NCBI RefSeq assembly: GCF_901933205.1
Contig: NC_044573.1
Location: forward strand, 31,059,493 to 31,123,492
Direction: 5' to 3'
Source: Camarhynchus parvulus
Taxonomy: Eukaryota > Chordata > Aves > Passeriformes > Thraupidae
Length of the DNA stretch: 64,000 nucleotides
Shown piece by piece: positions 26,792-41,700 of the stretch. Numbering within the stretch: the stretch's first letter is position 1; every line of letters starts with the position of its first letter. The notes beneath the pieces are model-generated. The model made no database searches. It was not told where the DNA came from and was given only the letters and a program-made list of their open reading frames with translations. The position numbers were made by a program, and so were the translations under genes.

Positions 26792-29700
26792 ATGAGAGTA
26801 AAGGACGAATTTGGGAATGGCTAGAACAGGGTTCACTTAAATGTTACTCTATATACATATAAATAATAGGAAGGGGATAGACTATCCTAAACCTGCTTGT
26901 TCATGCCTTTGAAACTCTTAAGTATTTTTGTCAGAAATATAATTTCTTGAAAGTTTTGTTGTATTTGTGCTAGCAGACATTGTCGTGTCTGAAACCTGCA
27001 TGGAGCAGAAAACTTACTCTATTTGATACTATATATCTAAAATATATGGCAGCTAGCAAGATGTCCTAAGACTGTCAACAAAAAATAAGTTTAAGATGTG
27101 ACAGTAGGTATGATGGAAAGTATCTATTTCTTGCCTTCAGGTGCAAAATTACTAATCTTTGCCCAGAAACCTGAAGAGAAGAGTTTGCAAGTGTGATCTG
27201 AGGTTGTTTTAACCAAAACAAGAGGGGAGTGTGCACACTAACAAAACACGCTCAATGGATTGCTGTATTTTGTACTCAGTCAGTTTCAAAGGGGATGGTA
27301 AATTATATTCTCAAAAGTCCAAAACATTAACTGAGGCTTGAAGTAGAAAAAATAAGCATTACATTAGCAGAGCCCTTTATGAAAATAACTCTTCCTGGAG
27401 ATTGGATATATTTGCTGTGTAATATCCTAGCATCAGTCTGGAATCCATCAATGCCCCTAGATGAGGGAAATGTTGTCAGAAATGGTGTAAATTGACAAAC
27501 CAAAGGGCTGATACATTTCTCAGTGTATCCATTGGTCACTCCATTTATCCTGCCAATTCTACATCAGTCTTCCCTGAATCCATAGTTCCCTGCTCATCTT
27601 TCTGTGTTTTTAATCAGTATTGAAGGAAGTGTTTGATGTGAACTAATTGATAAGTCCCAGAGAAATACAGATTTAATCAGCATACTGAGAGTGTAGATCC
27701 CCTACACTCCCTTTCAGATGTTTAATAGAATAGCAACTGAGTGGATTAACAGTATAGAAGTCCACAGCAGTTGGGAGGTAATTGCCAAAACTTGTACACG
27801 GAAATTTATCTCAAGAAAAATTGATGTTGACGTAGCATTCTGAATCTCTGTTTATTTCCAAGATGGAATTACAGTCATAGTACAGTCTGAAGCCAGACTG
27901 GCAAGAATCAAGACTAGATACACAGACTTCCCTGAAAATAACTTCACTGATTAATAAAAAATTAGATACTGGCCTACATCTTGTATTCATAGTTAAGTAC
28001 TTGTTTTTGTAAAATTGGCTGTTGTACTTGTGGAGGGAGGAATCTTTCTTAAAAATTGACAATTCTGTCTGAGGTACTGAGATGTAAACTACAAGTAACT
28101 TAACCTATTTCTGTTTTATCACCAGAAAGGCAGAAATCTGGCATATGAAATAGTTCTGTGACTTCAGCTGGATGCCAGTTTCCAGTGCACCCTTACAGAA
28201 AAGGTCATGCTTTTCTCTTCCCAGGTTTTCAGGCATAGAACCTGATGTTTTCTTAAAAGTAATCTTGCATTCCACCTAGGTTTTCTTTTCAAACTCTGGT
28301 GCTTGCACTCTTTGAGGCTGACAGTTAGTGTTCAGAATTGCTTTTAATCTTAATTTGACCTGAGGAAACTCCAAAATGTCTTGAAGAAAAAAACAGCTTA
28401 GTTTTATTGTCTCTTCATTTGGGTGCAATTTGAGATAGCTCTTGTTTCCATTAGTAAGTCCTCAAAAAAGAAAAAAAAAAAACCAAGTACACATGCAGAT
28501 AGACTTTGTATTTCTAACACATCTCTGAATAGGAAACAAGTTTGTCAAGTTCTCCCTTTGCACGTCTTGTACATCTCTTTGCATGTTACTTGTGAGAAAA
28601 TTTGAGTATTAGATGCCACCACTTTATAGTGATGTACAAAATACAATTTTATAATCTTGTAAAAGAATTGTTCAGAGAATTAAACAGGATAAAATATTGG
28701 TATTATAAAATAAATCTACAAGCCCCACAGACATTTCCTAACTATCCTTTCTTAAATTTAAATTTTGCTCAGAGTTTTCCCTGCTTGTGATTTATAATCC
28801 AGCAAGCCCCTATATGTTTTCAGCTTTAACATGCATCTGCTATTCTGTGACATTCTCATATTCCCAGAAGAAAAGTTATTTTAAAGCTTTTAGCTAAAGG
28901 GCCTCTACACTTTCAAGGCATGGTGGTTCAATAAGTGGAATTCAGGTGAATATGAGACCTGCACACTGACTGTCAACTAGTTTACATTTAGAAAAACATA
29001 CACAAGAATTTGCCAGAGGGTTTTCTATGCCCTTTGAATTTGTCCTTCTCCCCGTAGTCTGTGGCATAAGCATTCCAAAGGGCTTGTTATATCTCTGTAA
29101 AAGTGTGTTGAATGATGCAGGTACTGTTCCCCTTACATCCTCACAGAACTGGTCAATGTACTGTGGACTCAATGAAAAGTATTCTTTGAGTCACAGCTGC
29201 AGGTAGAGCTGTAAGCTGTGCCTGATCATTGCATGCTTTGAATTGTTCCCTAGATTGAAGGGAGAATTATAGAGGATGCTGAAGCACCACCTCCTCCAAA
29301 CCCCTCTGGCCAGTGTCCCATCTGTCGCTGGAACCTGAAGCATAAGTACGATTATGTGGTAAGTTTAATGGGAGAATTCTCCCAACCGTCATCGCTGGAC
29401 AAGTATTGCTCTCAGATCTACACACCCCACAACCTGCCCCTCTCAAGTTTTCCTGGGTGTAGTAAAGATAGTTAACTCCAGCTCTGCTTCTCTTGGGTGT
29501 AGCAAGAGCCTCCTACACAGTAATTGTATGCCTTGGCTGATGGTGTTCCTGGGAAAAAGGATGAGCTTGTATCAAATAGGAGATTTGGAATTACTCACAT
29601 GGCCATCTGATCTGAAATGCCATATAGCTCTTCTGTGCCCAGCTGCCTTTCACCATTGCACTTCCCAGAGAATCAAACTGGAATGTAGCATTTTGTCAGT

Positions 29701-32700
29701 GGATACAGGCCTAGCTCCAGAGAGGCCAGAAGATTTGACTGGGTCACTTATATGACTTCAAGCACTAAGATTTCTTATTTGTCATTATTCACTAAGTTAG
29801 TAACTGTTTCATACAGCTTTTAAAACTCTTCATGAGTATGAAGGAGCATACATTTTTACTTACCTTGCAAAAGAAAAAACCAGGTTTTATTCAAGCATTT
29901 TGTAGGAAATGCTAATGAGAAGTTTATTAACTAAGAGGGGATAACACTAAACCTAGAATATGTGAAGGAAATCCTATAGTGCTGTGAAACAAAAGCACAA
30001 CAGTCACGAACGCTTCAGAATAAGAAGCATGATATAGCAGATGCAGAATGTAACTTTACAAGAGGTCACTCAGACACAGAGTTTCCAAAAGGACTAATTT
30101 ACCCCCTTGCATGCTCAAAACCCAGCACTGGAATTAGAAAAGAAGAAAAACAGACAGGAACATGCTGTTACTAAGATAAGGCAACAGAAAACTCAGAATA
30201 AGCTAATGTCAATAGGATTAGAGAGGGGGATACAAATACATTGGAAAAAAGAAATGTTTGTGAGAAAGTCCATTACTGAGAGGAGAAGGGGACTGAAAGC
30301 CACTTTGGCTGCAAAATGACTGTGCTGCTTGTGTGTAGTCCTAGTGCATGCATGCAAAGGAAAAATTATGTTTTACTATCTGTATATTGATGGCAATTTG
30401 CAAATGTAAAACAGCAGGGAAAAACAAATACAGAAATACCTTAAGCATTGCATTAGGTACAGACCAGCAGGCCCGTATTGCATGTTGCCTCAAGGTCTTG
30501 AAGGAATTAGCTAACAAATACATTACTTCGCTCACGGGATTTTTTTAAAGCCTAAAAAATAATCCTAGGGAATCACCAAATTGTTTGAAAACTGCAAGTG
30601 ACGTAAGTAGATAAGAGAGGAAGGAGAATGATGCTCATGATTACACATTGGTAAATAAAACATTGCAAATTCAAAATAAAAGGTGTCAGCTAGGAGTAAA
30701 AGCAAATAACCTGTTGGATAGGACTAATTAAGACTCATGAATTATGAAGAATAGGAATACAGCAATACTACCAGACAAAATACTTGCAATTACTCCAGAC
30801 AGGTGAAACAACAGATGTGAGGTGTAAATGAAATACGTTTAGTATCTTTCACAGCCTGTGTTGCAGAAGTGGAGACATTTAGAATCTAATGTTGTTGGTG
30901 ATTCTTACTCAGGCTGGGTGCAATATTAAACAGTGAAATAAGTTGGGGGCAGGGGAGTATTTAGTGTTTCCTGGCTTGGTTTCTCAACAACGTGGGAAAC
31001 CTGGATATACAGTGAATTTGCAGATCATAATAAATTAGGTGAAATGACAAATACCATTAAGCTTTGTAAAGTACTACAAATGTCTGTTTTCTGTGGCCTG
31101 TGTTTGAATGCAGAGATTCCTTGCAATTCTTTTTCATGGTTACTGAATTGTGTAGTGATCAAAACTAACTTGTTACTGACTCTGGAAAATACTTTTTTAA
31201 GGTTCATATCATTTTATGTGACTTATAAATTCAAGACATAAACAGCATCATTAAACTCAGTAATTCTAGAGATTTACAGAAAGCATTCCATGAGTCACAC
31301 ATTTACAACCCTTCAGAAACTATAAACTGATGTTCAGGGATGAAATAAGTTACGGCAATGGATTACATCTTGGAAATCTATATGTAGACTTACATAGATT
31401 CAGTTCCTGCTGCCATGTGTGGTAGAAGACTCTGAGTATCTGGAGAGATAATGCCATCAAGAACCGAAGATGTTTTAGACAATGTGCTTCTGTAGAGTCT
31501 GAGTTCCAGAATTAGAAATTGGTCACAACAGACAGTGTGAAATATGAGTTTTACATGTGTTTGTAGGGTGAACTAAGTTATGAGTTTTCTTCCACACTTC
31601 ACTTCGATTCTTAGATCCTGATTTCTACTGTGCATTAAGTAGGCAAGAGGAAACTAAATGTGAAGAGAGATTCTGCAGCCAGTCTTGAGAATCATTGCTA
31701 AGATAATTTCTTATCTAAGATAAATTGTGGTGCTGAGAGGCAATCTACGAATGTAGATTCATCTCAGCTGTCACATAGATTTTGAATGCATGTGCATCTA
31801 GTGTGTATATATCCAGTGCTCCTTCTGGACAAAGAGCTAAAGAGAGCACTGTGAAGTGGTATTTTGAAATTGTAGAGATTTCTTACCTCATATTTAGAAG
31901 CATCCCTCTGTGGGGCTGATTAGAACTAGGAGAAATTTGACCACTTCTCACTTGTCCCTTATGTTTTTCAATGCTTTGTACTAGTTGCATATATTCAGGA
32001 TTTTCAAATGTTAAAATCTCCCTTTTCTGCACTAAAGTGAATAAAAAGGTGAATAAAAATCTCCCTTTTCTGCACTGGAGTACTTTCTGCTATTTTATTC
32101 TCTGCTGTGGCTGTGGTGAGCAGCAGAATCTTGAGATGCTTTAGTGAAGTGCAGGCATTTAACTCTGTGGGCAATTAAACAGTGGGACATTTTTCTCAAT
32201 GATGGTTAATTGTCCTAAATATCTGTAAATTGAGAGCAGCTATTTTTGTTAAAGATATAACCTAATTCATACAGCATAACCTATAAGGTAAGCTTGGTGA
32301 GAGATTGGAATAGATGGTGGTTCCTTTGAGATTGATAAGCTGAGATCAGTCTGTTGCACAGAAAGGAAAGTGTGAGCTTTTTTGCTTGGGACGCTTATAA
32401 TTGGACTGAATGAGGCACTATGAAAAGGGAAGTGTTGAATTAGCCCCTGAGGGAGTTGAGTAATATGACCTCACAGGACTTTCCTTTTGTCCTGTGCAGC
32501 TAGCACAGTCTAAAGTAGTGGCATAATGAGTTACTCTGGCTGTCAGAGAACTGGGGGACCAGTGTCTCCAGAGTCATTAATCAATCGAACAGGCATTGTG
32601 AGCGCTAGCAGGTCATGATTCCAACCTGCCTCAGCTGGGGTGTAGAGGGCTGCAGTTGTCTTTCCCAGTTCAATCCTGATCCTCTGGTGTGGCTCAGGAT

Positions 32701-35700
32701 AACAGAGCTTAATATATAAATTCCCACAGTTTGTGGTCTGCATATGTCTGTCTGTCCAGTGAAACTGAGATCTCGGTTGATTTTTTTTCATATCCATCGA
32801 AGATAAAAAAATTATTTTGGTCATTGTACAGATGCAACTGGATTGAAATCTGCAATTTTACAAAACGTGTGGAGAATGGTGTACAGCTCCCAGGAGCTAG
32901 GGAGAGAGGACAAACTAGATTCTTATATAACTGGAAATAATGACTGACAGACTTGTCTGATACAGCCCAGTAGTAATTTGGCTGCACAGATAGAACTGTT
33001 CTTGTGGTAAATAAAAGTTTTAATGAATCACGTGTCAGTCAAGGATCCTGCTTTTCTAAGTGTCTGCTGACATTAAAATGCAGTGCCTCTGCATTTTGGT
33101 TACCATCTATTCACAAGAATATGTGGTACATAGTGCTCCATCTAGCAAGTTTGTCCAGCCCTTTTAGAAGTGGAGGCTAAACTTGTTTTTCATTTCCCCC
33201 CCTTATCCACTTCAAACATCATTAGTTTGAGTAGGCAGTAAATATGTCATCTTGCTTTGGCAACAGTTAGGGGAAATCGAACTGCAGGCTTTGCCTATTA
33301 GCCCTAGATTAATTCAGTCCAAGTTGTTTTCATCAAATGCTGCAGATTACAGGGGTGGGAATCTGGGTCCAGCCTCATGGGAGCTGTCCAGTGATTAAAG
33401 CAAATCAGTGGTTACAGACTTGGCTGTCCACTAGCACAAAATGTGAATTTCATGGAACATGACGGCACCATGAGAACTTGCCAGACATATTTTTTAATTT
33501 GACCGCCCTGTGTACTTGTTCACTTCCCTCTACAGCTGCCCCATGAAGTTGGCTGTACCTGTCTGCTTTGTCCCAGTGGTAAGATACATCTGTGTGAATA
33601 TTCTGGGAGAGGCACCTGGCCTGTTGACTGTGGGGAATCTTCAGAAATGGACAAACCTTTGGTCAAGAGTGCAGCATTTTGAGCCAAGCAGCATGACTGT
33701 GATTTGGAACTGTAGCAGCTGGGACATGACTGATGATTTCAGTCAAGAAATGACTGCCACACCAGGGTGTTGGTCAGTTGGTGACACTGTTGGTCAGAGA
33801 TGATAACAGAGAACAGATTCGCTTGATTTTTTTTTTCCCCATAGGAAGAAAAAAAAAAATTATCTCCATTTGCTTCCCACCACCTCTTTGCATGGAAACA
33901 CTTGATAACAAGCCTGTGACTCCATGAGGTGTGGTGGTAATATGAGAAATCGCTTGGACCACACACACACCCTTCAAAAGAGTGTGTGGCCTACTTAGGC
34001 TTTCATGGCTGCAAAGACTGAAACTGCCTCAAATTTGCCATCAGCTTTCTTCCTCTTCTCCACAGAGTAATGCAGCAGGCTAGTAGCATAGTCTTGCAAG
34101 TTTTTTTCTTTCTAGGTACTTAGAGCTGAACAGTTTTTTTTCACTTAGGGAAGTGTTATGTGCTAAATGGCAGATTGAGCTGTTGGTGATTTGAAGATCC
34201 ATACATCTAAAGAAGGGGGATGGGGGGGGCGGGGATAGAGTCCTGCTCTGGTTTCCTGAATCCAATCCAGTGTATTTCAGGAGTGGTCAAAAGTCAATGT
34301 TCTTGGACATTTTGGTTGGCCTCCATCCAGTTTCTACTAGTGCAGCTGGCACCATCTGGTGCCCTGGTTACTGTTCTCCTTGGCAGGGCCATTTTTAGCT
34401 GGGCTGAGGGATACTCTGCTTCCCTTTAACCATGGATGGCCTCCCAGGAGCCAAGGGCTAGTCGCTCAGCTGGCTTTTCTCCTTTGGATACAGCATAGTT
34501 CTATAGGGTGCTTGGTAAGTAATTTTGTATCAGTGAGGTATTAAAGTCGGTGTCTAAATGTCAGTGGGCCTACATGACATGCCATGTTTCCAAAGGAGCT
34601 GAGACTCAGTCTGAATGGGTTCACTGTAGACGAGTGGCTGCAGAAGGCAAGAATTATGGGAAGAGGGAAGCTGCGTGTCATGATGATATATTAGTGAGCA
34701 TGGTATTGATTGGGGGTGGGAAGGACAAAAACAAACCACAGAACCCCCAAACAAATAAAAACCCTCAACATTTTGTCTATAACACTTGTAACCAGCATTT
34801 TATCCCGGGTGACTGGAATGCATTTTTAAAAAGAGTAGGAAGGAGGAGCGTGAGAGCTACTAATCTATCAGCCTTACCTCTGTGCCTAGGAAGATCACAG
34901 AACATTCCCTCTAGAAGCTGTGCTAAGGCACATGGCTGACAGATTTGATAGATTTGATAGAGCCAACAAGGCTTCACCAAGGGTAAGTCCTGCCTGACCA
35001 ACCCAGTGGCCTTCGGCAATGGAGTGACTCCATCAGTGGACAAGGGAAATAGATATCATTTATCTGGACTTCTGTAAAGCCTTTGATATGGTCCCCACAA
35101 TATTTTTCTTTCTAAACTGGGGGGAGATATACTCAATGGCTGGACTATTAGATGCATAAGGCATTGATTGGATAGCCACATCCAAAGAGTAGTGGTCAAC
35201 TGCTCAGGTCTGATAGACATCATTGACAAGTGGTCTACCTCAAGGGTCCTTACTGGGACCAGTTCTATTTAGTACCTTCATTAATGACATAGACAGTGGG
35301 ATTGAGTGCACCTTTGTCAGGTTGCAGATGTCACAACTGAAGGGTGGGATGCTTGTCCAGAGGAACCTGGACAAGTTCCAGAAATGGGCCTGTGGGAATT
35401 TCATGCAGTTTAATGAGACCATGTGCAAAATGCTGCACCTGGGTCAGCGCAGCCCCCGGTATCAAGACAGGCAGGGAATGAACAGATGGAGAGCAGCCCT
35501 GGGAAGGACTTGAGGGTGCTGGTGGATGAGAGGCTGGACATGACCCAGCAATGTGCACTCACAGGCTAGAAACACAATTCTGTCCTGAGCTACATCAAAC
35601 AGAGTGCCCAGCAGGGCAAGGGAGGGGATGAACTCAATGATCGTTAAGGTCCCTTGCAACCCGAACCATTCTATGATTCTACGACAGCATCTCTCAGAAT

Positions 35701-38700
35701 CCATCATTACCAAGGGCGTCCTAAATTCCAGCAGCCCCCTTGATAGCTGAGCTGGTCTTGTGCAATGGGCTGCATGAGTAATTCCTAGTTAGCTAGATTT
35801 CTGAATACTCACTTTATATTCACTTGTGATTATTTGCTTTTGCAAGGCCAGTAAATGAGTAAATGAAGGTAAGAATGCTCCAGGGAGCTCTTTGTAGAAC
35901 AGCAAGGGTGGGGGGTTAGGAGCAGGTCTGTGAATCTGTGACCTAGCAGTCAGGATCACCCAACATGAAAAGCAACAAGTGCTCTTTGTTCTTGCCTGTT
36001 GCCCTGGCTGAGGGGTGCAAAGTGCTGCCATGCCTCGTTTGGACTCGCTCTGTCTGGACACTCACTGGCTGGTCCCCTCAGCATACAGGCACCTCTGCAT
36101 GGTCCTGCTGCCTCCACTAGGAACATACAGCAGCCGTGGAGAAGTAAACTCAACCAGCAACAAGTCTGTTGCAGGGGAAATAACAAGTGGGAAGTCTCTG
36201 GAGTCCATTTGGGCCAACTTATGCTGATGTCAGGATGTCAGGAATGCCTACTTATATTGGCCTGAGGGGTATCTTTGAATACCCCCTTGAGGGGTATCTA
36301 GCTCTGGTGTTGTGTGTGGAAATGGAGAGCATGGATCTGAATCCTGGGCTGTTGTACTGTGTACAGTTAATGGGACACTTGTGCAACAGCTGTTGCTGCT
36401 GTGTTTAAAAATTTGTCATTCCAGCCCTGTGATACTATCTGATCCTAGAGATCCCTTTAAATTGTTTTTATTAAAAAGGCTGCTTTACATTTCTAGGGTT
36501 TTTAATTGTAAAGGTCAACAGCAGCGTAGTCTAAATTGTTCTCGAATCACAGACGAGCCCTCAGCATGCTTCAAGTGCTCCTTTCGTGCACCATGACTGT
36601 CACAGCCCCACCTAATGCACGCACAGTTGAAGGACTGACTGCAGCAATTTATCCTATTAGTCCTTTCTCATCAGCACATATTCTTTTCTTACATAAAGCT
36701 TCCTCATGCAACATCTTGGAACATTTCCCTGCTCTCCACCCCTCTGGAGAGACCTGAGGGGAGCTCCACCATGGGAAACTAGATAAAAGTTTGAAGAGGA
36801 GATAGCAGAGAACAGTCCTGCTCTGAGGGAACAAGGAGGGAGTCAGAGGTGATCTAACATATCTGTGAACTTTAGGACAGCAGCTGTGATGGCATTTCAA
36901 GTTGTGTAAACAATATCCATCTGTAGGTCTTGTGTAATTCTTAGTACCTAGGACACATTATCTTAGCAAGAATCTTGGAGCAAGTAGTGAGACAGTGAAG
37001 GAGCAGGGATTGCAGCTGACATCATGTGTTTACACTAGTGAAGTCAGGGGAAGACTCAAACCATCTGAGTGACCTTACTAAGCTAAACTGGCAGGCAGTG
37101 ACAGCAGGCAAAAGCCACTTGTTGCCAAGCTGCAGACAAAATGCGTAGGGAGGAATCATTGTTTGTTTTACATTGTTTTGAGTTCTGTACACAACACAAG
37201 GCTCAGCACAACACCTGCAGTCACAGCAGTGAAGGTAGCTGATGGTTTTGCCCTTCTTTCTCCCTCAGGATGTCTTGCTGCTCAGTCAGTTTATCCGTTC
37301 AGATGGAGGGATGCTGCCACGAAGGGTCACAGGCCTCTGCTTGGAGGAGCACAAGAAGGTTGCTGTGTGTGTGCAGATGGCTCACCGTGCAGGTACATAA
37401 CCCCTGACTGTAAGGTACCTACTGAACCTCTTGAGAGGGGTCTCCTGCCCAGTTCGTATAGCTCAGTGAGATGTCATTGTCCAGTCACCCAGCAAACTTG
37501 TTATGGTCCAAGTGCTGGAACAGGGTGATGGAACAGAGACTACTTGTTCTGCTTTCTCTGTGTCCTGACTCTTGCCTTGACAGCAGATATTTATCCCTAT
37601 AGATGAGACAAGTGTTGCAGAAAGATCTAGGAAATGGCTCAGTCTCCAGTAACTAATGATTAAACACCTGCTTCTGAAATTACTTGATTTACCTAAGCTT
37701 GACCTACCCCATTAGTAATGTGCAACTCTGCCATCTGCCATGTGATGACTTTTTTACTTTTCCCAGGTTGACACAGTCAAGAGTATTGTGCTGATCTTTG
37801 TGCCTGGTACCTGAGTTGTATCCAAGTTAAATGGACTGAGAATTTTAATAGTCAGATTTTCCATCCTGGAGATGGAATCTGATGGGACACCAGTGCCCCG
37901 TGTCCTCTGTAAAAGCCTCTGTGATAAGCCCAAGTGACAGTGTCTTTGGTGTATATTTCTTCCCTATACCCAGCACAACTTCCCAGCTTCTCTGGCTGGG
38001 GTGCAGATTCAGCAGTGACTGAAGATAAAATAGCGTTTCTAATGTACTTGAGCTTTTGTTGTGCTGTTGCCTGGCTTATGAGGTGTAATGTGACTTCTGA
38101 ATGCAATAGAAGCAAAGAGACACTGCAAAATATTCTCACATCTTTTTCTGTTTCAGGTTTGTTGCCAAACCATAGGCCTCCACTTCCTGAAGGGCATGTT
38201 CCCAAGAAACCCAAGCTGAACAGGTGAATAGTCTTGTCTTTCCACATTTCTCTTATTCAGGAATAAATTGGAAAGGGAAAAGCAGTTCCTTACAACTGGG
38301 TGAGAAATGCCTCAGGCAGCAGGGTTCATAAGGAGTACTCAGGATTTTGGAGAAGATCTGTCATGATATTCTCTTGGCAGTCTTAAGGACAAGTCATATC
38401 TCATATAAACCATTTGTTCACACAAGATTAAAACTGCCACACATGTTAGAGTCTGCCTGCCCTTCCTCAGCTGTGCTCACCTCCTCATCACTAACAATCA
38501 GTAAGGCAGTCACAGGAGGATGCCACAGATGGAGTCACAGCAGCTCAGAGTAGCTGAGATTGGAAGAGGGAGGCCTCTGAAGATTGTCTAGTCCAAGCTC
38601 CCTGCTTAAGCCAAGTCACCTAGAGCAGCTTACTCAGAACTATGTCCAGCCAGGTTTTGAGTATATCCAAGGATAGACCTTCCCCAGATTCTTCTGAGGA

Positions 38701-41700
38701 CAGCTTGTTCCAGAGAACCAGCCTCATACAAGACAGTGTTACTTACATTCAGACAGAATTTCTTTTTAATTTGTGCCCATTCCCTCTTGTCCTGTTACTG
38801 AGCACCAGTGATGGGGGACAGCCCTCCCCTCTCTTCTTTACACTGTCCTTTCAGGTACTTAGGAACACTGGTAAGACCTCACTGAACCTTCTGCTCTCCA
38901 GGCTGAGCAGTCCCTTCTCTCTTAGCCTTTTCAGCCCCCAACAGCAGGAGGGTGTCCAGACAGTGATACCAGCAGTGAGGAGGGCAGGCTGAGCAGCCAG
39001 CAGGGGCCCATCACAGGCCTGTACCTTCTACCCCATTCCAATTTCCTCCAGTCAGCGATTCGCCCTCTGCCCCCTCTTCCCCCTCCCCAACCTGAATGGC
39101 CCCTGGCCTTTGGTGGGCAAAGGGAAAGCCTGCAGCCGCCTCCTGCTCTGTGCTGGGCGCTTGGAGGTGCTAATCCCCTGTTTATAACCTCACACTTTGT
39201 TTCCATGGGGATGTCAGAGCCGTGTACGAATCTTGCATTAGCAAACCATGGGGTTACCAGAGGCCATGGGGCTGTAGCTGGGAGAGCTTAGACTGCAAGG
39301 CTGGAGACTCCTGCATTTCACGTCTGACTCTACAGTGGAGATTTGAGAGAGGCTCCTGGAAATGCTAGCAGGCTGCATAATGGGTATCAGTGAGGGTCAA
39401 ATTAGAGGACTCAACATTTGATGCAGGCCTGTAGCCATCAGATACTTCAACTGTAATAACTTCTTCCTTGTGTCTTAGAAGTCTTGAGTATTCTTTGGTA
39501 TCTCTGTCTTATTTGGCAGCTGTGGGGTGGAGCATATTATCTTGTTAGCATTCACATTGCAACCCTGAGTAGCAGGTTGAGACTGGAAATGGTAAATGCA
39601 GTATCTTTCTGAAATCACACCAGGACTCCAGATCTGATGCCCTGACTCTTACAAATTGTTCTATAGACCTTTAGTAAGAACAAAGAATGAATACCTCTAG
39701 ATACATTCTGCATGCAAGTAGGTGTGCTACACCTCTAAATTAATTAAATTAGAGATGACTGCATTGCTAGCCTCTCCCTACACTGCCCTTGTTTTTCTCT
39801 TCCCAAAGAGGGAATGTAGCAGGCCTAGTGGAAACAGTTTAGGAAAAGAGAGCAGAGCTGTTTGCTGACAATATGGAGTCGCATTGAAGTAGGCAGACCT
39901 TGGGGTCTGAGTGGACATAAGAGAATAAGATCAAGAAATGGGATTGCAAGTTTTGATGGTGGGGCTGACACTATACAAATGCGTCCCAAGAACTAGGATA
40001 AAGTGCAGGAGTACTCCAGAAGTTCTGTTCTCCTGATCCCTCATGATATTGTCTTATCAGCCTGTTGGAAGGGGAAAGCTCTGTGTGTTGGAGCCTTGCA
40101 AAATCTTGGCCATTCTGTAAGAATTTTGACCATGTGAACCCCCACCTGTACTTCCTTCGTTGCTCTCTGGAGCAGTAGCTGGCATGGCATAAGGCAGGAG
40201 TTACAAATTGCTTCCTTCCTCTAGCCTGAAGTGCACCCACATGCTGAATGACTGAAGTAATTTAGCTGGTACTTATTTTGGGAATGAAGCCAGAGCTGTT
40301 ATCAGAAGTTTCCCACATAAATGACTTGTCCAAGCTTACCTTGTCTTTGCCTCTGTACTTGTTTCCAAAGCTTCCTGTGAGTCTGCCATAACTTGGGAAG
40401 CACTCAATCTGTGGTGCTGCCAAATGCAAGTGAACTGACAGGGGAGAAAAGGGGCAGAAGTGGGCTTGAACTTTGGAGTCAGACAAGCTGCCTTGTTCAA
40501 TGCCATCAGAACATGTCTGCATCATCCTCTAAACATGTAATATCAGAGCTATTCACCTGACTTAGCTTGTTCCTTCATTGTGTTTATGTCTACTGGATTT
40601 TTAAGTGCCAGTTCAAGAAGACATCAACAGGATCTAAAGAGAGCCCATTATAGCAGGCAGTGCATTACTCAGTTAAGTGATGTATTTTCCAAATCTTCGA
40701 GCTTTATCTCTTTTTGAGATCACTGTATTGGCTGTTCTAGCCATCTTTACCACTCTGCTTAGATGAGAGGTAGCAGTGCCTTTCTGCACTGCTGCTATGG
40801 CCCTGGGAATGTCAACAGGGAGAAACAGAGATGCCTCATAATATGTTTGGGCCCCTTGTTAAAGCTTTTCCAAGACAAGCACAGGTAATGTAAGCAATCT
40901 GTTGTCTGTCTCTTTACTCTGGATGGAGAAAGTTTTCACTTTTGTAAAGGAAGGGCTTCTGAGAAGTCACTGTCTACTCCAGATGTTACCTCACACACTT
41001 CTGTGGGAATTTGTAGTGTCTGGGAGCTGCCTGCCATCTTACACTGAGGTGAAGAATGTTTTACTCATGGTAGAGCTCGTGACATACTACACCATCAACT
41101 GCTAGAATGACAGGACTAAAGCCTAAGATAGCCATGGGGACTGATTCCACTCACACCACCTGAGATTGAAGGAGATTCATCACTTCAGTGTCAATTGGGA
41201 CTCAGAGCCCAGTGCCTCTGCCATGATACAGACCTGAGCATTGAATTACTGCATGTAGACTCGGAGCAGCAACTCTGGCCTGGCTGAAGTCTGGCAGATT
41301 ACTTCATTTGGATGAGCCATCCCTTGCACTTTTTTTCTTGTTTGGCAAAGTTCTGGTTGGTGCTCCCTGTGGCCAGGCTTCCTCCAAGGCTGTGTCAGTA
41401 TTTTTGAAAGCAGCTTCATTTGTTGCCAAAAGAGGGACAAATGAGCCTGATGAAAAACTGATGTGTTCCTTAAATAATGTGTACATTGTCTAAGGCCAGC
41501 TACACAGGAGGAACTCTATGGCTCCTGGGCAAATGTACTAAGGAAGTATATAAAGAACTGAGGAGCTGCATTAATGTATACTTTTGAAAGCACTAAAAAA
41601 AAAAAAGCTGTTCCTCGGATATATTTTTACTGCAGTTGTGGCTGTCTTGGCCAGAATGTGTGGCCCATGTCACTGTCACCCTGATTAAAGTGAGCCTGCT

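Larger units (their letters stand above)
29359..37268 (+). other. MRPS18A intron 3
   Basis: A 7.9 kb intron. It contains a CR1 relic at about 34.8-35.7 kb, a 21-base local duplication near 32.0 kb, a G-rich run near 34.22 kb and a small hairpin with direct repeats at 36263-36299. The remainder shows no recognisable element. Open frames in it are short and unsupported. Confidence 0.85.
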
